Of a stretch of DNA of 64,000 nucleotides, positions 54,734-64,000 are shown piece by piece; position 1 is the first letter of the stretch, and each line of letters opens with the position of its first letter. The position numbers were made by a program, and so were the translations under genes. Source of the DNA: an uncultured Rhodospirillaceae bacterium (lineage in GTDB: Bacteria; Pseudomonadota; Alphaproteobacteria; Rhodospirillales; Casp-alpha2); contig CAJWCU010000001.1 in assembly GCA_913030825.1 (NCBI GenBank), forward strand, positions 186,001 to 250,000, in the 5' to 3' direction. Below the pieces are notes generated by a model. It was not told the origin of the DNA. It saw nothing but the letters and a program-made list of their open reading frames with translations, and ran no database searches.

Positions 54734-56434
54734 GTGGAAACCATCATCAATATCGTCGGCGGCGTGGCGCTCCTGCTTTGGGGCATCCGCATGGTGCGGA
54801 CCGGCATCACCCGGTCCTTCGGCGCGGGCCTGCGCCATGCCCTGGCCGCTTCTGCGCGCAACCGCGTGACGGGCCTGACCGCCGGGTTCGGCGTCACTGC
54901 TATCCTGCAAAGCTCGACCGCGACGGCGTTGATCGTTTCGTCCTTCGCCGGGCAGGGGATGATCGCCGGTGTTGCGGCCCTGGCCATCATGCTGGGGGCC
55001 GACGTCGGCTCGACGATGATCGTGCAGGCGCTTTCGATGGATCTGGAATGGCTGTCGCCGGTGCTGATCTCAGCCGGAGTGTTCCTCTTCCTTTCCACGG
55101 AAAACAGTCGTCGCCGCGCCATCGCGCGGGCCTTCATCGGGCTCGGCTTGATGTTGTTGTCCTTGCGTCTGATCGCCATGGGCTCTCTGCCCTTCCGCGA
55201 AAGCGAGGCCATGGCCGTCTTGGTCGGGCCGCTGACGCATGAACCACTCCTTGCCATCGTCTTCGCGGCCGTCCTGACCTGGGCGTCCCATTCCTCAGTC
55301 GCGGTGATTTTGTTGATCATGTCGCTGGCCGGGATGCAGGTTTTGAATACGCAGCTGGCCCTGACCATGGTGCTGGGCGCGAATCTGGGCGGCGCCATGG
55401 CGGCGGTGGGGTTGACGGCCAAAGCCCTGCCTGCGGTGCGCCGAGTGCCGCTCGGCAACCTGATCATGCGCCTGATCGGCGTCTTCGCCGTGCTGCCGCT
55501 GATCCCCTATGTGCAGCCCTATCTGGCGCATTTGGGCGATGCGCCGGAACGCCTGATCGCAAATTTCCACACGGGCTTTAACCTGGCCCTGGTCGCGGTG
55601 TTCCTGCCGGTTCTGGCCTTGGTCGACCGGGCAGCCCGAATGATCGCTCCCGACCGCCCGGCATCCGACGATCCGGGCAGCCCGCGCTACCTCGACGAAG
55701 GGGCGCTGGATACACCGTCGGTGGCGTTGACCGGCGCGACTCGAGAGGCATTGCGCATGGGAGACGCGGTGAAATCCATGCTGACCTCGGCCGGCGATGT
55801 CCTGCGCGCCAACGACGCCAACCTGCGCAAAACGGTCGAGGCGCAGGACGACGTGGTCGACCGCCTGCATGAGGCGATCAAGCTCTTCCTTACCCGCCTG
55901 ACCGAGGAAGAACTGGACAAGGCGGAAAGCCAGCGCAGCATCGAAATCCTCAGCTTCACGACCAACCTGGAACACGTCGGCGACATCATCGACAAGAACC
56001 TGATGGAATTGGCGGGCAAGAAGATCAAGGGCCACATCAGCTTTTCCGAGCAAGGCCAGGCGGAACTGGAAGATTTCCACGATCGCATCCTGCAGAACCT
56101 CGATTTGGCGCTGCACGTTTTTGTTTCCGGCGACGAGGACGCGGCCCGTCGGCTTCTGCACGAGAAGACGGAAATCCGCGACCTGGAACGCCGCTACGTA
56201 GAAAACCATTTTCTGCGGCTCGGCGAACGCCGCCCCGACACGCTCGATTCAAGCTCTCTGCACTTGGACGTTCTGCGGGATTTGAAACGGGTGAACAGCC
56301 ATCTGACCTCGGTCGCCTATCCGATCCTGGAGCGGGCCGGTGCGCTGATCGACAGCCGCCTGATCGACGAGCCGGACGCCGCTGCCGCGCGCCGTCTACC
56401 CCTCGGTGCACAGCCTCGCCGCGAAGACGGCTGA
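54734..56434 (+). CDS. Na/Pi cotransporter family protein fused to PhoU
   Basis: A 566-residue protein. The N-terminal half has two NaPi-IIa/NptA repeats, marked by ILQSSTATALIVSS and TWASHSSVAVILLIM, within about ten hydrophobic segments. The C-terminal part (about 330-550) is a PhoU domain of helical bundles with acidic metal sites. Bacterial proteins of this build are associated with export of excess phosphate. It directly follows phnW-phnA-phnY and could drain the phosphate set free by PhnA; the link is positional. The start codon is GTG with a loosely spaced AAAGGCG. Confidence 0.88.
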   Translation: METIINIVGGVALLLWGIRMVRTGITRSFGAGLRHALAASARNRVTGLTAGFGVTAILQSSTATALIVSSFAGQGMIAGVAALAIMLGADVGSTMIVQALSMDLEWLSPVLISAGVFLFLSTENSRRRAIARAFIGLGLMLLSLRLIAMGSLPFRESEAMAVLVGPLTHEPLLAIVFAAVLTWASHSSVAVILLIMSLAGMQVLNTQLALTMVLGANLGGAMAAVGLTAKALPAVRRVPLGNLIMRLIGVFAVLPLIPYVQPYLAHLGDAPERLIANFHTGFNLALVAVFLPVLALVDRAARMIAPDRPASDDPGSPRYLDEGALDTPSVALTGATREALRMGDAVKSMLTSAGDVLRANDANLRKTVEAQDDVVDRLHEAIKLFLTRLTEEELDKAESQRSIEILSFTTNLEHVGDIIDKNLMELAGKKIKGHISFSEQGQAELEDFHDRILQNLDLALHVFVSGDEDAARRLLHEKTEIRDLERRYVENHFLRLGERRPDTLDSSSLHLDVLRDLKRVNSHLTSVAYPILERAGALIDSRLIDEPDAAAARRLPLGAQPRREDG

Positions 56435-56448
56435 GAGTTGTCGGGTCT

Positions 56449-57360
56449 TTAGTCCGGTGCGAGACCGCGTAGGCGTTCCGTCCGCCGGCGCAGGAGCTCC
56501 AACGTCGTCAGCAGCGCCATAGAAAATATGATCAAGATCGTCGCCGCCGCCAGGATGGCGGGCGAGATCTGTTCGCGGATGCCGTTCCACATTTGAAGCG
56601 GGATGGTCTGCTGGTCGTAGGACGCGATGAACAGCACCACCACGACCTCGTCGAAACTGGTGACGAAGGCGAACAGCGCCCCCGAAATCACCCCCGGCAG
56701 GATCAAGGGCAGGATCACCTTGCGGAAGGTCTCGACGGGGGTCGCCCCCAGGCTGGCCGCCGCATGGATCAACGACCGGTCGAAGCCGACCAGGGTCGCC
56801 GTCACCGTGATGATGACGAAGGGAATGCCCAGCATGGCATGGGCCAGAACGATACCGATGTAGGTATGGGCCAATCCCGCCTTCGAATAGAAAAAGAACA
56901 GCCCCGTCGCGGAAATGATCATCGGTACGATCATCGGCGAGATCAGCAGCGCCATGACCGCCCGGCGGAACGGCATTTCCGGCCGCGACAGGCCGAGGGC
57001 CGCAAGTGTGCCCAAGGTCGTCGCCACCAGGGTCGAGGCGATACCGATCAGGAATGAGTTCTTGGCTGCGTGCAGCCATTGCGAATTGGCCCAGGCATCC
57101 AGCCACCAGGCCGTATCGCGGGCGACCTCGGGCGCCGTCATGCCGTAGGTCAGCAGGCGATCGTACCAGCGCAGCGAAAATCCCGCTGGGTCCAGCGACA
57201 GCATTTCGCGGGTGAAGGTGAAATAGGGCTCGGCATTGAACGACAGCGGCAGGATCACGATGATCGGCGCGATCAGGAAGACGAAGACCGCGGCGCAGAA
57301 CACCAGATAAAACCGGCGCCAAATGCGTTCGAACAACGTCGCGTGCGGGGGCAGGGCCAT
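56449..57360 (-). CDS. Polyamine-type ABC transporter permease (PotC-like)
   Basis: A 303-residue permease with about six membrane segments and the EAA loop HAAASLGATPVETFRKV. The ATG at 57360 (MALPPHATLFERI) gives normal length; a longer frame to 58197 is rejected as a shadow of the other permease. It is the last gene of a four-gene operon ordered ATPase, binding protein, permease, permease. It converges on the Na/Pi gene with 14 bp between stops. Confidence 0.92.
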   Translation of the reverse strand: MALPPHATLFERIWRRFYLVFCAAVFVFLIAPIIVILPLSFNAEPYFTFTREMLSLDPAGFSLRWYDRLLTYGMTAPEVARDTAWWLDAWANSQWLHAAKNSFLIGIASTLVATTLGTLAALGLSRPEMPFRRAVMALLISPMIVPMIISATGLFFFYSKAGLAHTYIGIVLAHAMLGIPFVIITVTATLVGFDRSLIHAAASLGATPVETFRKVILPLILPGVISGALFAFVTSFDEVVVVLFIASYDQQTIPLQMWNGIREQISPAILAAATILIIFSMALLTTLELLRRRTERLRGLAPD

Positions 57361-57383
57361 GGTGCGTATCCTTCCCTTCCGTT

Positions 57384-58655
57384 TCAGCCGAGCTTCATGT
57401 TGTCGACTCCGACCAGCCGGTCGTATAGCCAATAGAGCAGCAGCACGCCGCCCAAGAGCAAGGCCCCCAGCGCCGCCGCTAGCCCCCAGTTGAGGGACTG
57501 CAGCATGTGGAAGGCGATCTGATTGGAAATCAATTGTCCGGACGATCCGCCGACCAGGGCCGGGGTGATGTAGTAGCCGACGCTGATGATGAAGACCAAC
57601 AACACCCCGGCGCCGATGCCGGGCACGGTCTGAGGGAAATAGACGCGGACGAAGGCAGTCACCGGCCCGGCGCCCAGCGACCGCGCGGCGCGGACGAAAT
57701 CCTTGGGCACGGTTTTCATCACCGAATAGAGCGGCAGGATCATGAACGGCAGCATGATATGGGTCATGGCGATGACCGTGCCCGCCTGGTTGTACATCAG
57801 CTGTATCCGCCCGTCGTCGCCGACGATACCGATCCAGACCATCAGGTCGTTCAACACCCCCTGGCTCTGCAGCAGCGTGATCCAGGACGTCGTTCGGACC
57901 AGCAGCGACGTCCAGAACGGCAGCAGCACCAGAACCATCAGCAGGTTGGAATATTTCAGCGGCAGGTTGGCCAGCAGATGCGCAACCGGGTATCCCAGCA
58001 GCAGACAGAGCCCGGCGATCAGGGCCGAGAGCAACAGCGTGCGTTGGAACAACAGGCCGTAGATGCGGCGTTCCTCGGGGGCGCGGACCAGGTCGCCCTT
58101 GGCGTCGTATCCCAGGTCCAAGGCCGAGGCGTAGAACGACAGCGTATGCCGGTGGGCGGCGCGCTCCATCACCGTCCAGAGATGCAGGTCGTCCCAAGCG
58201 GGTTTGAGGGCGAGCAGCTTTTCCTTATAAGGCGGTCCGTCGATCTTGCGCAGGCGCCGTGCCGTCGATTTGAACAGGCTTGTCGAGCCGGCTTTCTCAT
58301 AGTTCACCCGCGTGCCGACCTGGGCATGGGTGCGGTTCTTCCGCGCGTCCTTGAGGTCCAGGACCAGTGCCTCGAAGGCCGCTTCCCCCGGCACCTCCGT
58401 CACCGGGTTCGCCATCAGATAAGCCGACAGACGGGGCATGTTGTCGGCGAAAACGGGACTGTAGACACTGAGGTACAGCATCTGCCCGATCGGCACGGCG
58501 AAGGTCACCAGCACGAACAACAGGAGCGGTAGGACGAGCACGACCGCTTTCAACTTCGCCCGCCGGGTCGCCCGGGCGAGCGCCGTTTTCAACGGCGTGC
58601 CGTCGCCGGTGGTCAGCAGCCCGTCGGGGGCGTCGCTGGTGCCGTCCATCGCCAC
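57384..58655 (-). CDS. Polyamine-type ABC transporter permease with large periplasmic insert (PotB-like)
   Basis: A 423-residue permease, about 130 residues longer than PotB. The extra sequence (roughly residues 65-205) lies between the first and second membrane helices and should face the periplasm; it contains many charged residues and the block WDDLHLWTVMERAA. The remainder has five further hydrophobic segments and the EAA loop RAARSLGAGPVTAFVRV. This insert is known from a subgroup of alphaproteobacterial permeases, but its role is unclear. It starts 2 bp after the binding-protein gene ends. Confidence 0.9.
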   Translation of the reverse strand: MAMDGTSDAPDGLLTTGDGTPLKTALARATRRAKLKAVVLVLPLLLFVLVTFAVPIGQMLYLSVYSPVFADNMPRLSAYLMANPVTEVPGEAAFEALVLDLKDARKNRTHAQVGTRVNYEKAGSTSLFKSTARRLRKIDGPPYKEKLLALKPAWDDLHLWTVMERAAHRHTLSFYASALDLGYDAKGDLVRAPEERRIYGLLFQRTLLLSALIAGLCLLLGYPVAHLLANLPLKYSNLLMVLVLLPFWTSLLVRTTSWITLLQSQGVLNDLMVWIGIVGDDGRIQLMYNQAGTVIAMTHIMLPFMILPLYSVMKTVPKDFVRAARSLGAGPVTAFVRVYFPQTVPGIGAGVLLVFIISVGYYITPALVGGSSGQLISNQIAFHMLQSLNWGLAAALGALLLGGVLLLYWLYDRLVGVDNMKLG

Positions 58656-58657
58656 GA

Positions 58658-59746
58658 TCAGTTGGTGGCGATCCAGGCGTTGAACCGTTCGTTCAATTCG
58701 GAATCCCGGTCGGCCCAGAATTCGAAATTATTGACCAGGGCGTTCTTCATATTGGCCTCGGCCGTCGGCATATGCGGGCCCATGCGGGTCTTGCCGTCCT
58801 GATAGAGGCCGACCAATTCGCCCGATGACTTCCGCGCCGGGCCATAGGCGATGTACTTGGCTTGATCGGCGAGCGGCTTGGTCCCCGTGGCAAACTTGAT
58901 GAAGTCCAGGGCCAGGTCCTTGTTGGGCGCCCCCCGCGGGATGACGAACAGGTCGAAATCCAAAATCTGGCCGTCCCAGACGATTTCGAAGGGTTTGTCT
59001 TCGCCGATGGCGGCGTTGAAGATGCGACCGTTGTAGGCCGTGGTCATGATGACCTCGCCGTCGGCCAGCAGCTGCGGCGGCTGGGCGCCCGCTTCCCACC
59101 AGACGACGTGGTCCTTGATGCTGTCCAGCTTGGCGAAGGCGCGCTTCACCCCGGCGGGCGTGCCCAGCATCTTGTAGACCTCGGCCGCCGGCACGCCGTC
59201 TGCCATCAACGCCATTTCCAGATTCGGCTTCGCCCCTTTGCGCAGGCCCCGCTTGCCGGGAAATTTCTTAACGTCGAACAGATCGGAGATGGAGGTCGGC
59301 TTGGCGCCCTTGAACTTGGATGCGTCATAGGCCAGCACCGTCGACCAGACGATATTGGCGACGGCGCAATCGGTCAGGCCGCCGTCGATGAAGTCTTCCG
59401 TCGCCGGGGTGCCGTCGGGGGCCGGCGGCAGAACGGCGGGGTCGATCAGCTCCAGCAAGCCTTCGTCGCAATAGCGGACGGCGTCGGAATATTCGACGTC
59501 GGCGACGTCGATGGAAACATTGCCCGCCTTGACCTGGGCCTTGATGGGGGCGGCCGGGTTCGGCGCGTCGACGGATTTGATCTTGTGGCCGGTCTTGGCC
59601 ATCCAGGGTTTCTGATAGGCCTCGACCTGACTCTTGGTATAGGCACCACCCCAGGACACCACGGTGATCTCGCCGGCCTGGGCGGTCGTACCCGCCAGCA
59701 CAAGGCCCGCGCAAAGGGCGGCGGCGATCGGTTTGATGGTCGTCAT
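58658..59746 (-). CDS. Polyamine-type ABC transporter substrate-binding protein (PotD-like)
   Basis: A 362-residue periplasmic binding protein: signal (AALCAGLVLAGTTAQA), then EITVVSWGGAYTKSQVEAYQ, the usual PotD/YdcS start. Several aromatic and acidic residues of the polyamine pocket are in place (for example WWEAGAQPPQLL), but the ligand could also be a related amine or amino acid derivative. It is the second gene of the operon after the ATPase. Confidence 0.9.
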   Translation of the reverse strand: MTTIKPIAAALCAGLVLAGTTAQAGEITVVSWGGAYTKSQVEAYQKPWMAKTGHKIKSVDAPNPAAPIKAQVKAGNVSIDVADVEYSDAVRYCDEGLLELIDPAVLPPAPDGTPATEDFIDGGLTDCAVANIVWSTVLAYDASKFKGAKPTSISDLFDVKKFPGKRGLRKGAKPNLEMALMADGVPAAEVYKMLGTPAGVKRAFAKLDSIKDHVVWWEAGAQPPQLLADGEVIMTTAYNGRIFNAAIGEDKPFEIVWDGQILDFDLFVIPRGAPNKDLALDFIKFATGTKPLADQAKYIAYGPARKSSGELVGLYQDGKTRMGPHMPTAEANMKNALVNNFEFWADRDSELNERFNAWIATN

Positions 59747-59786
59747 GGTCTTCCTCTCCTATATGGTCGGTTCGGTATGTCGTCTG

Positions 59787-60956
59787 TCAGTCGTCGATGG
59801 GGTCGAGCGCACGGCAATCGGCGGCCAGCCAGCCGACGGCGGTCTCGTCGCCGGCCTTCAAGGGACAGCGCGTGCCGTCGTTGCGCAGCTTGACCACGAA
59901 GTCGTCGCGCCCGGCGACAGTCATGCGGATGCGGATATGGTCGCCCAGATAGATCAGTTCCTCGACCCGGGCGGACAGGCGGTTGGGAACATCGCCACGA
60001 CCACTGCCGCCGTCCTGGGCCGCCAGGACCACCCGCTCCGGGCGGATCGACAGGGTCGCGCGGCTGCCGGGGCCGTCCGTGTTGACGGCCAGCGCCGTGA
60101 CCGTGCCGCCGCCGTCCAGGTCGACGCGGCATTCATCGCCCGATACCTCTTTGACGGTGCCGGACAGCCGGTTGTTCTCGCCGATGAACTGGGCGACGAA
60201 GGAATTGGCGGGCTTCTCGTATAGCTCGTCCGGGGTCGATAGTTGCTGAACAATGCCCTTGTCGAACACGCAGATGCGGTCGGCCATGGTCAGGGCTTCG
60301 GACTGGTCATGGGTGACGTAGACCACGGTGACGCCCAGGTTGGCGTGGATGTGTTTGATTTCGTACTGCATCTGCTCGCGCAGCTGCTTGTCCAGCGCCC
60401 CCAGCGGTTCGTCCATCAGGATCAGCGCCGGATCGAAGACCAGGGCGCGGGCGACGGCGACGCGCTGTTGCTGGCCGCCGGAAAGCTGCGCCGGGCGGCG
60501 GTTTCCGAAATCGGGGAGTTCGACCATCTCCAGCGCGCGGGCGACCTTGGCCTCGATCTCGGCCCGGGGCGTGTTGCGCACGCTTAAGGGGAAAGCCAGG
60601 TTCTCGGCCACGGTCATATGTGGGAACAGGGCGTAGTTCTGAAAGACCATGCCGATGCCGCGCTTGTGCGGCGGCACGTTGTTGATCGGCTGATCGTTCA
60701 GGAAAATTTCGCCGTGGGTCGCCGGTTCGAACCCGGCCAGCATCATCAGGGTCGTCGTCTTGCCTGATCCCGACGGGCCCAGCATGGTCAGGAATTCGCC
60801 CGGCGCGATGTCCAGGTTCAGGCCGTCGACCACCAGGGTCTCGCCGTCGTAGCTTTTTTGGACGTTGTCAAAGCGAACGCCAGCGCCCGCAACGGCCGAA
60901 GGGCCGGGGGCGGGGGCATGGTCGGAGGTCTGTTCGTTGCCGCGCTGGATATTCAC
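59787..60956 (-). CDS. Polyamine-type ABC transporter ATPase (PotA-like)
   Basis: A 389-residue ATPase: Walker [11 protein letters not shown], signature [15 protein letters not shown], Walker [13 protein letters not shown], then a C-terminal TOBE domain. This matches PotA. It heads the operon; the 331-bp region to its right up to rpsD (60957-61287) holds the divergent promoters, of which only the rpsD one is clear. Confidence 0.93.
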   Translation of the reverse strand: MNIQRGNEQTSDHAPAPGPSAVAGAGVRFDNVQKSYDGETLVVDGLNLDIAPGEFLTMLGPSGSGKTTTLMMLAGFEPATHGEIFLNDQPINNVPPHKRGIGMVFQNYALFPHMTVAENLAFPLSVRNTPRAEIEAKVARALEMVELPDFGNRRPAQLSGGQQQRVAVARALVFDPALILMDEPLGALDKQLREQMQYEIKHIHANLGVTVVYVTHDQSEALTMADRICVFDKGIVQQLSTPDELYEKPANSFVAQFIGENNRLSGTVKEVSGDECRVDLDGGGTVTALAVNTDGPGSRATLSIRPERVVLAAQDGGSGRGDVPNRLSARVEELIYLGDHIRIRMTVAGRDDFVVKLRNDGTRCPLKAGDETAVGWLAADCRALDPIDD

Positions 60957-61093
60957 GATGGATCCGAGCGGTCCTGTTCCCTGGTCACGTTATTGCCTGC
61001 CGTGCTTTCCGCCAGGGTAGAGGACCGGCCCCGATGCCGCAACCGCCGCACCGGGAATACTCCGACAAATGCCGGAAATCCGCGGCTTCCGCG

Positions 61094-61121
61094 TTGACAA
61101 AGCCCCGGATATCCCTATATT
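61094..61121 (+). promoter_or_regulatory. Strong sigma-70 promoter of rpsD
   Basis: TTGACA (61094-61099) and TATATT (61116-61121) with a 16-bp spacer. The -35 hexamer is a perfect match. The transcript would have a leader of about 160 nt before rpsD. Confidence 0.85.
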
Positions 61122-61287
61122 GCGCCCCTTCATTCCCGGGAACGTGGATGTTTGCCGCCTATCGGGCGCATCCCGCCCCCTTCGGACGCCTTTCGGGGCC
61201 AGGGAGGGACCAAGGCCTACCGGGACAACGTAGACCGCCGCGGCAACGGAAAACCGGCCGCCGGCAAAGCAACAAGGACGTACAGTC

Positions 61288-61902
61288 ATGTCGAAGCGTA
61301 TCGCCTCGAAATACAAGATCAACCGCCGCCTGGGCGAAAACCTCTGGGGTCGCCCGAAAAGCCCCGTCAACTCCCGCGAATACGGCCCCGGCCAGCACGG
61401 CCAGCGGCGCAAGAAGCCGTCCGACTTCGGCATTCAGCTGATGGCCAAGCAGAAGTTGAAGGGCTATTACGGCAACATCTCGGAAAAGCAGTTCCGCCGT
61501 TATTATGCCGAGGCTTCCCGCCGCAAGGGCGATACCTCGGAAAACCTGATCGGCCTGCTGGAGCGCCGTCTGGACGCCGTCGTCTACCGCATGAAATTCG
61601 TGCCGACCGTGTTCTCCGCCCGTCAGTTCGTCAACCACGGCCACGTCAAGGTCAACGGCAAGAAGGTCAACATCCCGTCCTATCAGGTCCGCGAAGGCGA
61701 CGTCATCGAGGTCAAGGACAAGTCCCGTGAAATGCCGCTGGTGCTGCTGGCCGTCGAATCGGCCGAGCGCGACATCCCGGACTACATGGACGTGAACCAC
61801 AAGCAGATGGCCGGCACCTTCCTGCGTACGCCGAAACTGGCCGACGTGCCGTACCCGGTGCAGATGGAACCGAACCTGGTCATCGAATTCTATTCCCGCT
61901 AA
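61288..61902 (+). CDS. rpsD: 30S ribosomal protein S4
   Basis: A 204-residue ribosomal protein S4 of normal length. [20 protein letters not shown] starts it, and the S4 RNA-binding domain ([17 protein letters not shown] ... [10 protein letters not shown]) lies in the middle. It is transcribed alone here, outside the alpha operon, as is usual in alphaproteobacteria, with its own promoter and terminator. Confidence 0.98.
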   Translation: MSKRIASKYKINRRLGENLWGRPKSPVNSREYGPGQHGQRRKKPSDFGIQLMAKQKLKGYYGNISEKQFRRYYAEASRRKGDTSENLIGLLERRLDAVVYRMKFVPTVFSARQFVNHGHVKVNGKKVNIPSYQVREGDVIEVKDKSREMPLVLLAVESAERDIPDYMDVNHKQMAGTFLRTPKLADVPYPVQMEPNLVIEFYSR

Positions 61903-61946
61903 GGGACGTTCGAACCGAACACTGCCGCGGTTTGCTTCGCGGCCGA

Positions 61947-61975
61947 AAAGGGGCACCATTCGGTGCCCCTTTTTT
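61947..61975 (+). terminator. Intrinsic terminator of rpsD
   Basis: AAAGGGGCACC and GGTGCCCCTTT form an 11-bp stem around a 4-nt loop, followed by T6. It is one of the strongest terminators in the window. Confidence 0.92.
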
Positions 61976-61992
61976 GTTGTCCGGAGACGGCC

Positions 61993-62409
61993 ATGACCCC
62001 GACTGAAATCGTCGAAAGCTTCTACGCCGACGTCTGGAACCGCCGCGATTACGACCAGGCCCGGCGCATCATCGCGGAAGACTTCAAATTCCGAGGTTCC
62101 CTTGACGACGAACGGTCGGGGGTCGAGGGCTTCATCGATTACAACAAGGGCGTCCACGCGGCCCTCGGCGATTACACCTGCACGATCCGGGACATGGTCG
62201 TCTCAGATGGGCGCGTCGCGGCTCAGATGTATTTCGAAGGGGTGCACCGGGGAGACTTCTTCGGCGTGCCAGCGACCGGCAAGCGTCTGGGCTGGATGGG
62301 CGCCGCGTTTTTCGAGATCGCGGGCGGACAGATTCGAAGTCTTTGGGTGCTGGGGGATATCGACGGTCTCAAAAGACAACTGGGGCTGACCGACAGCGCC
62401 TGGACCTGA
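61993..62409 (+). CDS. SnoaL/ester-cyclase-like (NTF2 fold) protein
   Basis: A 138-residue small protein of the NTF2/SnoaL fold. TPTEIVESFYADVWNRRDYD is the common family start, and EGVHRGDFFGVPATGKRLGW is the conserved strand pair of the SnoaL-like ester cyclase group. Members are common but rarely characterised; no specific function can be given. The ATG at 61993 sits just after the rpsD terminator; ribosome site is GTCCGGAGA. Confidence 0.82.
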   Translation: MTPTEIVESFYADVWNRRDYDQARRIIAEDFKFRGSLDDERSGVEGFIDYNKGVHAALGDYTCTIRDMVVSDGRVAAQMYFEGVHRGDFFGVPATGKRLGWMGAAFFEIAGGQIRSLWVLGDIDGLKRQLGLTDSAWT

Positions 62410-62430
62410 AAGATCGATGATGTTCCCGTG

Positions 62431-62479
62431 CCGGACCCGCCAACCCCAAGGAGCAAACGAAAAGGGGTGGCGGGCCGGG
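62431..62479. terminator. Long inverted repeat between convergent genes
   Basis: CCGGACCCGCCAACCCC and GGGGTGGCGGGCCGGG pair with two small mismatches across a 16-nt loop. It lies between the SnoaL-like gene and the convergent ahpF and may end both transcripts; neither side has a clear T tract. Confidence 0.5.
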
Positions 62480-62501
62480 TCGGGGGGACTTGATAGGTTT
62501 G

Positions 62502-64000
62502 TCAGGCGGCCGCCGCGTCGTTGGCGGGAACCTGGCGGATCATGTGGTCGAAGGCCGAAAGGGCGGCCTTGGCGCCGTCGCCCATGGCGATGATGATCTG
62601 CTTGTGCGGCGTCGTCGTGGCATCGCCCGCGGCGAACACACCCGGGATCGAGGTTTCGCCCCGGTCGTTGACGATGATCTCGCCGCGCTCGGTCAGATCG
62701 ACCGTGTCTTTCAGCCATTCCGTATTGGGGACCAGGCCGATCTGCACGAATACGCCGTCCAGGTCGACGCGATGAATTTCGTCGGTGTTCCGGTCCTTGT
62801 AGTCCAGGCCGGTCACCTTGCCGCCGTCGCCGATCACTTCCGTGGTCTGGGCGGACACGATGATTTCGACGTTCGACAGGGACCGCAGCTTGTTCTGCAG
62901 CACCGCATCGGCCCGCAGTTGTCCGTCGAATTCGATCAGCGTGACATGGCCGACGATCCCGGCCAGGTCGATGGCCGCTTCGACGCCCGAGTTGCCGCCG
63001 CCGATGACCGCGACGCGCTTGCCCTTGAACAGGGGGCCGTCGCAATGCGGGCAGTAGGCGACGCCGCGATTGCGGTATTCGTCTTCGCCCGGGACGTTCA
63101 TCTGCCGCCAGCGGGCACCGGTGCTGATCACCAGGGTCTTGGATTTCAGCGTTGCGCCGTTTTCCAGAACGATCGTGTGATCGCCGCCCGCCGCCGTCGC
63201 CGGGACCAATTCCTTGGCGCGCTGCAGGTTCATAATGTCGACGTCGTATTCCTTGACGTGGGTCTCCAAGGCGGCAGCCAATTCCGGGCCTTCCGTATGA
63301 GGCACGGAGATCAGGTTTTCGATGGCCATGGTGTCGAGCACCTGGCCGCCGAAGCGTTCCGCCGCGATGCCTGTGCGGATGCCCTTCCGCGCGGCGTAGA
63401 TTGCCGCCGCCGCACCGGCGGGGCCGCCGCCGACGATCAGCATGTCGAACGGGTCCTTCTCCGCGATGGCCTCGGCCATGCGGGCCCCGGCGTTTGTGTC
63501 CAGCTTGGCCAGGATCTGTTCCAGTTCCTGGCGGCCTTGGGCGAAGGGCTCACCGTTCAGATAGACCGAAGGCACGGCCATGACCTGGCGTTCATCGACT
63601 TCGGCCTTAAACAGGGAGCCGTCGATGGCGGTATGGGTCACGTTCGGGTTGAACACGGCCATGATGTTGAGGGCCTGCACCACGTCGGGGCAGTTCTGGC
63701 AGGACAGCGAGAAATAGGTTTCGAAGTGGAAATCGCCGTCCAGCGCCTTGACCTGATCCAGGACCGTGTCTTCGACCTTGGGGGGGTGGCCGCCGGAATG
63801 CAGCAGCGCCAGCACCAGCGAGGTGAATTCATGGCCCAGCGGGATACCGGCGAAGCGGGCACCGGTTTCCTCACCGTCCCGCAGGATGGTGAACGACGGC
63901 ACGCGGGCGTCGATCTCGTCGCCGTCCGCCGTGCGCCAGGTCACCTTGTCGGAAAGGGCGGCGATATCGGCCAGCAGGCTTTCCATCTCGCGCGACGCTT
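62502..64000 (-). CDS. ahpF: Alkyl hydroperoxide reductase subunit F, 5' end cut by window
   Basis: The visible 499 codons match AhpF, the flavoprotein that reduces AhpC. The N-terminal thioredoxin-like domain has [13 protein letters not shown], the C-terminal reductase part has [20 protein letters not shown] for [15 protein letters not shown] as the second redox disulfide, and [10 protein letters not shown] near the end. An internal ATG at 63986 is preceded in frame by ASRE, which fits the family, so the true start lies beyond the right edge. Confidence 0.95.
   Translation of the reverse strand, partial: ASREMESLLADIAALSDKVTWRTADGDEIDARVPSFTILRDGEETGARFAGIPLGHEFTSLVLALLHSGGHPPKVEDTVLDQVKALDGDFHFETYFSLSCQNCPDVVQALNIMAVFNPNVTHTAIDGSLFKAEVDERQVMAVPSVYLNGEPFAQGRQELEQILAKLDTNAGARMAEAIAEKDPFDMLIVGGGPAGAAAAIYAARKGIRTGIAAERFGGQVLDTMAIENLISVPHTEGPELAAALETHVKEYDVDIMNLQRAKELVPATAAGGDHTIVLENGATLKSKTLVISTGARWRQMNVPGEDEYRNRGVAYCPHCDGPLFKGKRVAVIGGGNSGVEAAIDLAGIVGHVTLIEFDGQLRADAVLQNKLRSLSNVEIIVSAQTTEVIGDGGKVTGLDYKDRNTDEIHRVDLDGVFVQIGLVPNTEWLKDTVDLTERGEIIVNDRGETSIPGVFAAGDATTTPHKQIIIAMGDGAKAALSAFDHMIRQVPANDAAAA

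Noticed and set aside
56449-58197. A single 582-residue reading combining the permease with an upstream Arg/Gly-rich stretch
   Set aside because: The upstream part is the other permease read in a wrong frame; the ATG at 57360 gives a normal permease.
60866-60875. Possible reverse copy of the shared site (GTCAAAGCG) near the PotA-like start
   Set aside because: One base differs from the 9-mer and it lies within the ATPase coding sequence, so it is no evidence of control.
63986-63986. ATG at 63986 as the ahpF start
   Set aside because: Codons before it (ASRE) continue the family alignment and the product would lack the first part of the N-terminal domain.

Overview
The window is high-GC DNA from an alphaproteobacterium, most probably a Rhodospirillales-type and perhaps marine lineage. 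This is inferred from the System I cytochrome c genes in the order ccmA-B-C-D-E-F-G, a Suv3-like RNA helicase next to an Hsp15-type S4 protein, CarD, a FdxA-type ferredoxin and GluQ. No 16S gene is present, so the genus is left open. There are no tRNA or rRNA genes, CRISPR arrays, transposases or integrases that I can support.

Layout. 1-5084 (minus) is a cytochrome c maturation operon, cut at ccmG by the left edge. Behind ccmA lies a probable small RNA of three hairpins with C-rich, anti-Shine-Dalgarno-like loops. 5375-26387 is mostly housekeeping: a secreted histidine phosphatase, a four-module rhodanese, aconitase AcnA, HtpG, Pcm, the Suv3-like helicase, an S4 protein, a TetR/carboxymuconolactone-decarboxylase divergon with two operators, a DUF938 methyltransferase, a TerB protein, FdxA, CarD, an M48 lipoprotein, a nuclease, GluQ, an esterase and an HNH protein. 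26429-34195 (minus) is a copper-resistance block: cytochrome c, DUF411, CopB, CopA multicopper oxidase, a cupredoxin, a His/Cys-rich CopL-like protein, CueR and a copper P-type ATPase. The ATPase has a textbook CueR promoter with a 19-bp spacer.

34319-56434 is the most interesting part. One group (45133-54533) is a complete 2-aminoethylphosphonate (AEP) system: a LysR regulator, an AepXVW-type ABC importer, PhnW, PhnA and PhnY. It is followed by a Na/Pi-cotransporter-PhoU fusion that could export the released phosphate. A second operon (34387-40906) holds a class III aminotransferase-like enzyme (PbfA candidate), a hydroxyacid dehydrogenase, an aldehyde dehydrogenase, an iron alcohol dehydrogenase and a glutamine-synthetase-like ligase. 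The identical 9-mer CGATTTGAC occurs upstream of four transcription units: the PbfA-like operon, lysR/aepX, phnW and phnA. This suggests one LysR regulon spanning both operons.

Between the two groups is a strain-variable zone. It contains an alpha/beta hydrolase, a small charged protein, a decayed second copy of the glutamine-synthetase 3' end, a very AT-rich spacer, and a lower-GC two-gene module. That module encodes a PD-(D/E)XK nuclease-like protein and a winged-helix partner, with a 4-nt overlap, and may be a defence or regulatory system.

56449-60956 (minus) is a PotABCD-like transporter operon. 61094-64000 holds rpsD with its own promoter and terminator, a SnoaL-like protein, and ahpF, whose 5' end is cut by the right edge.
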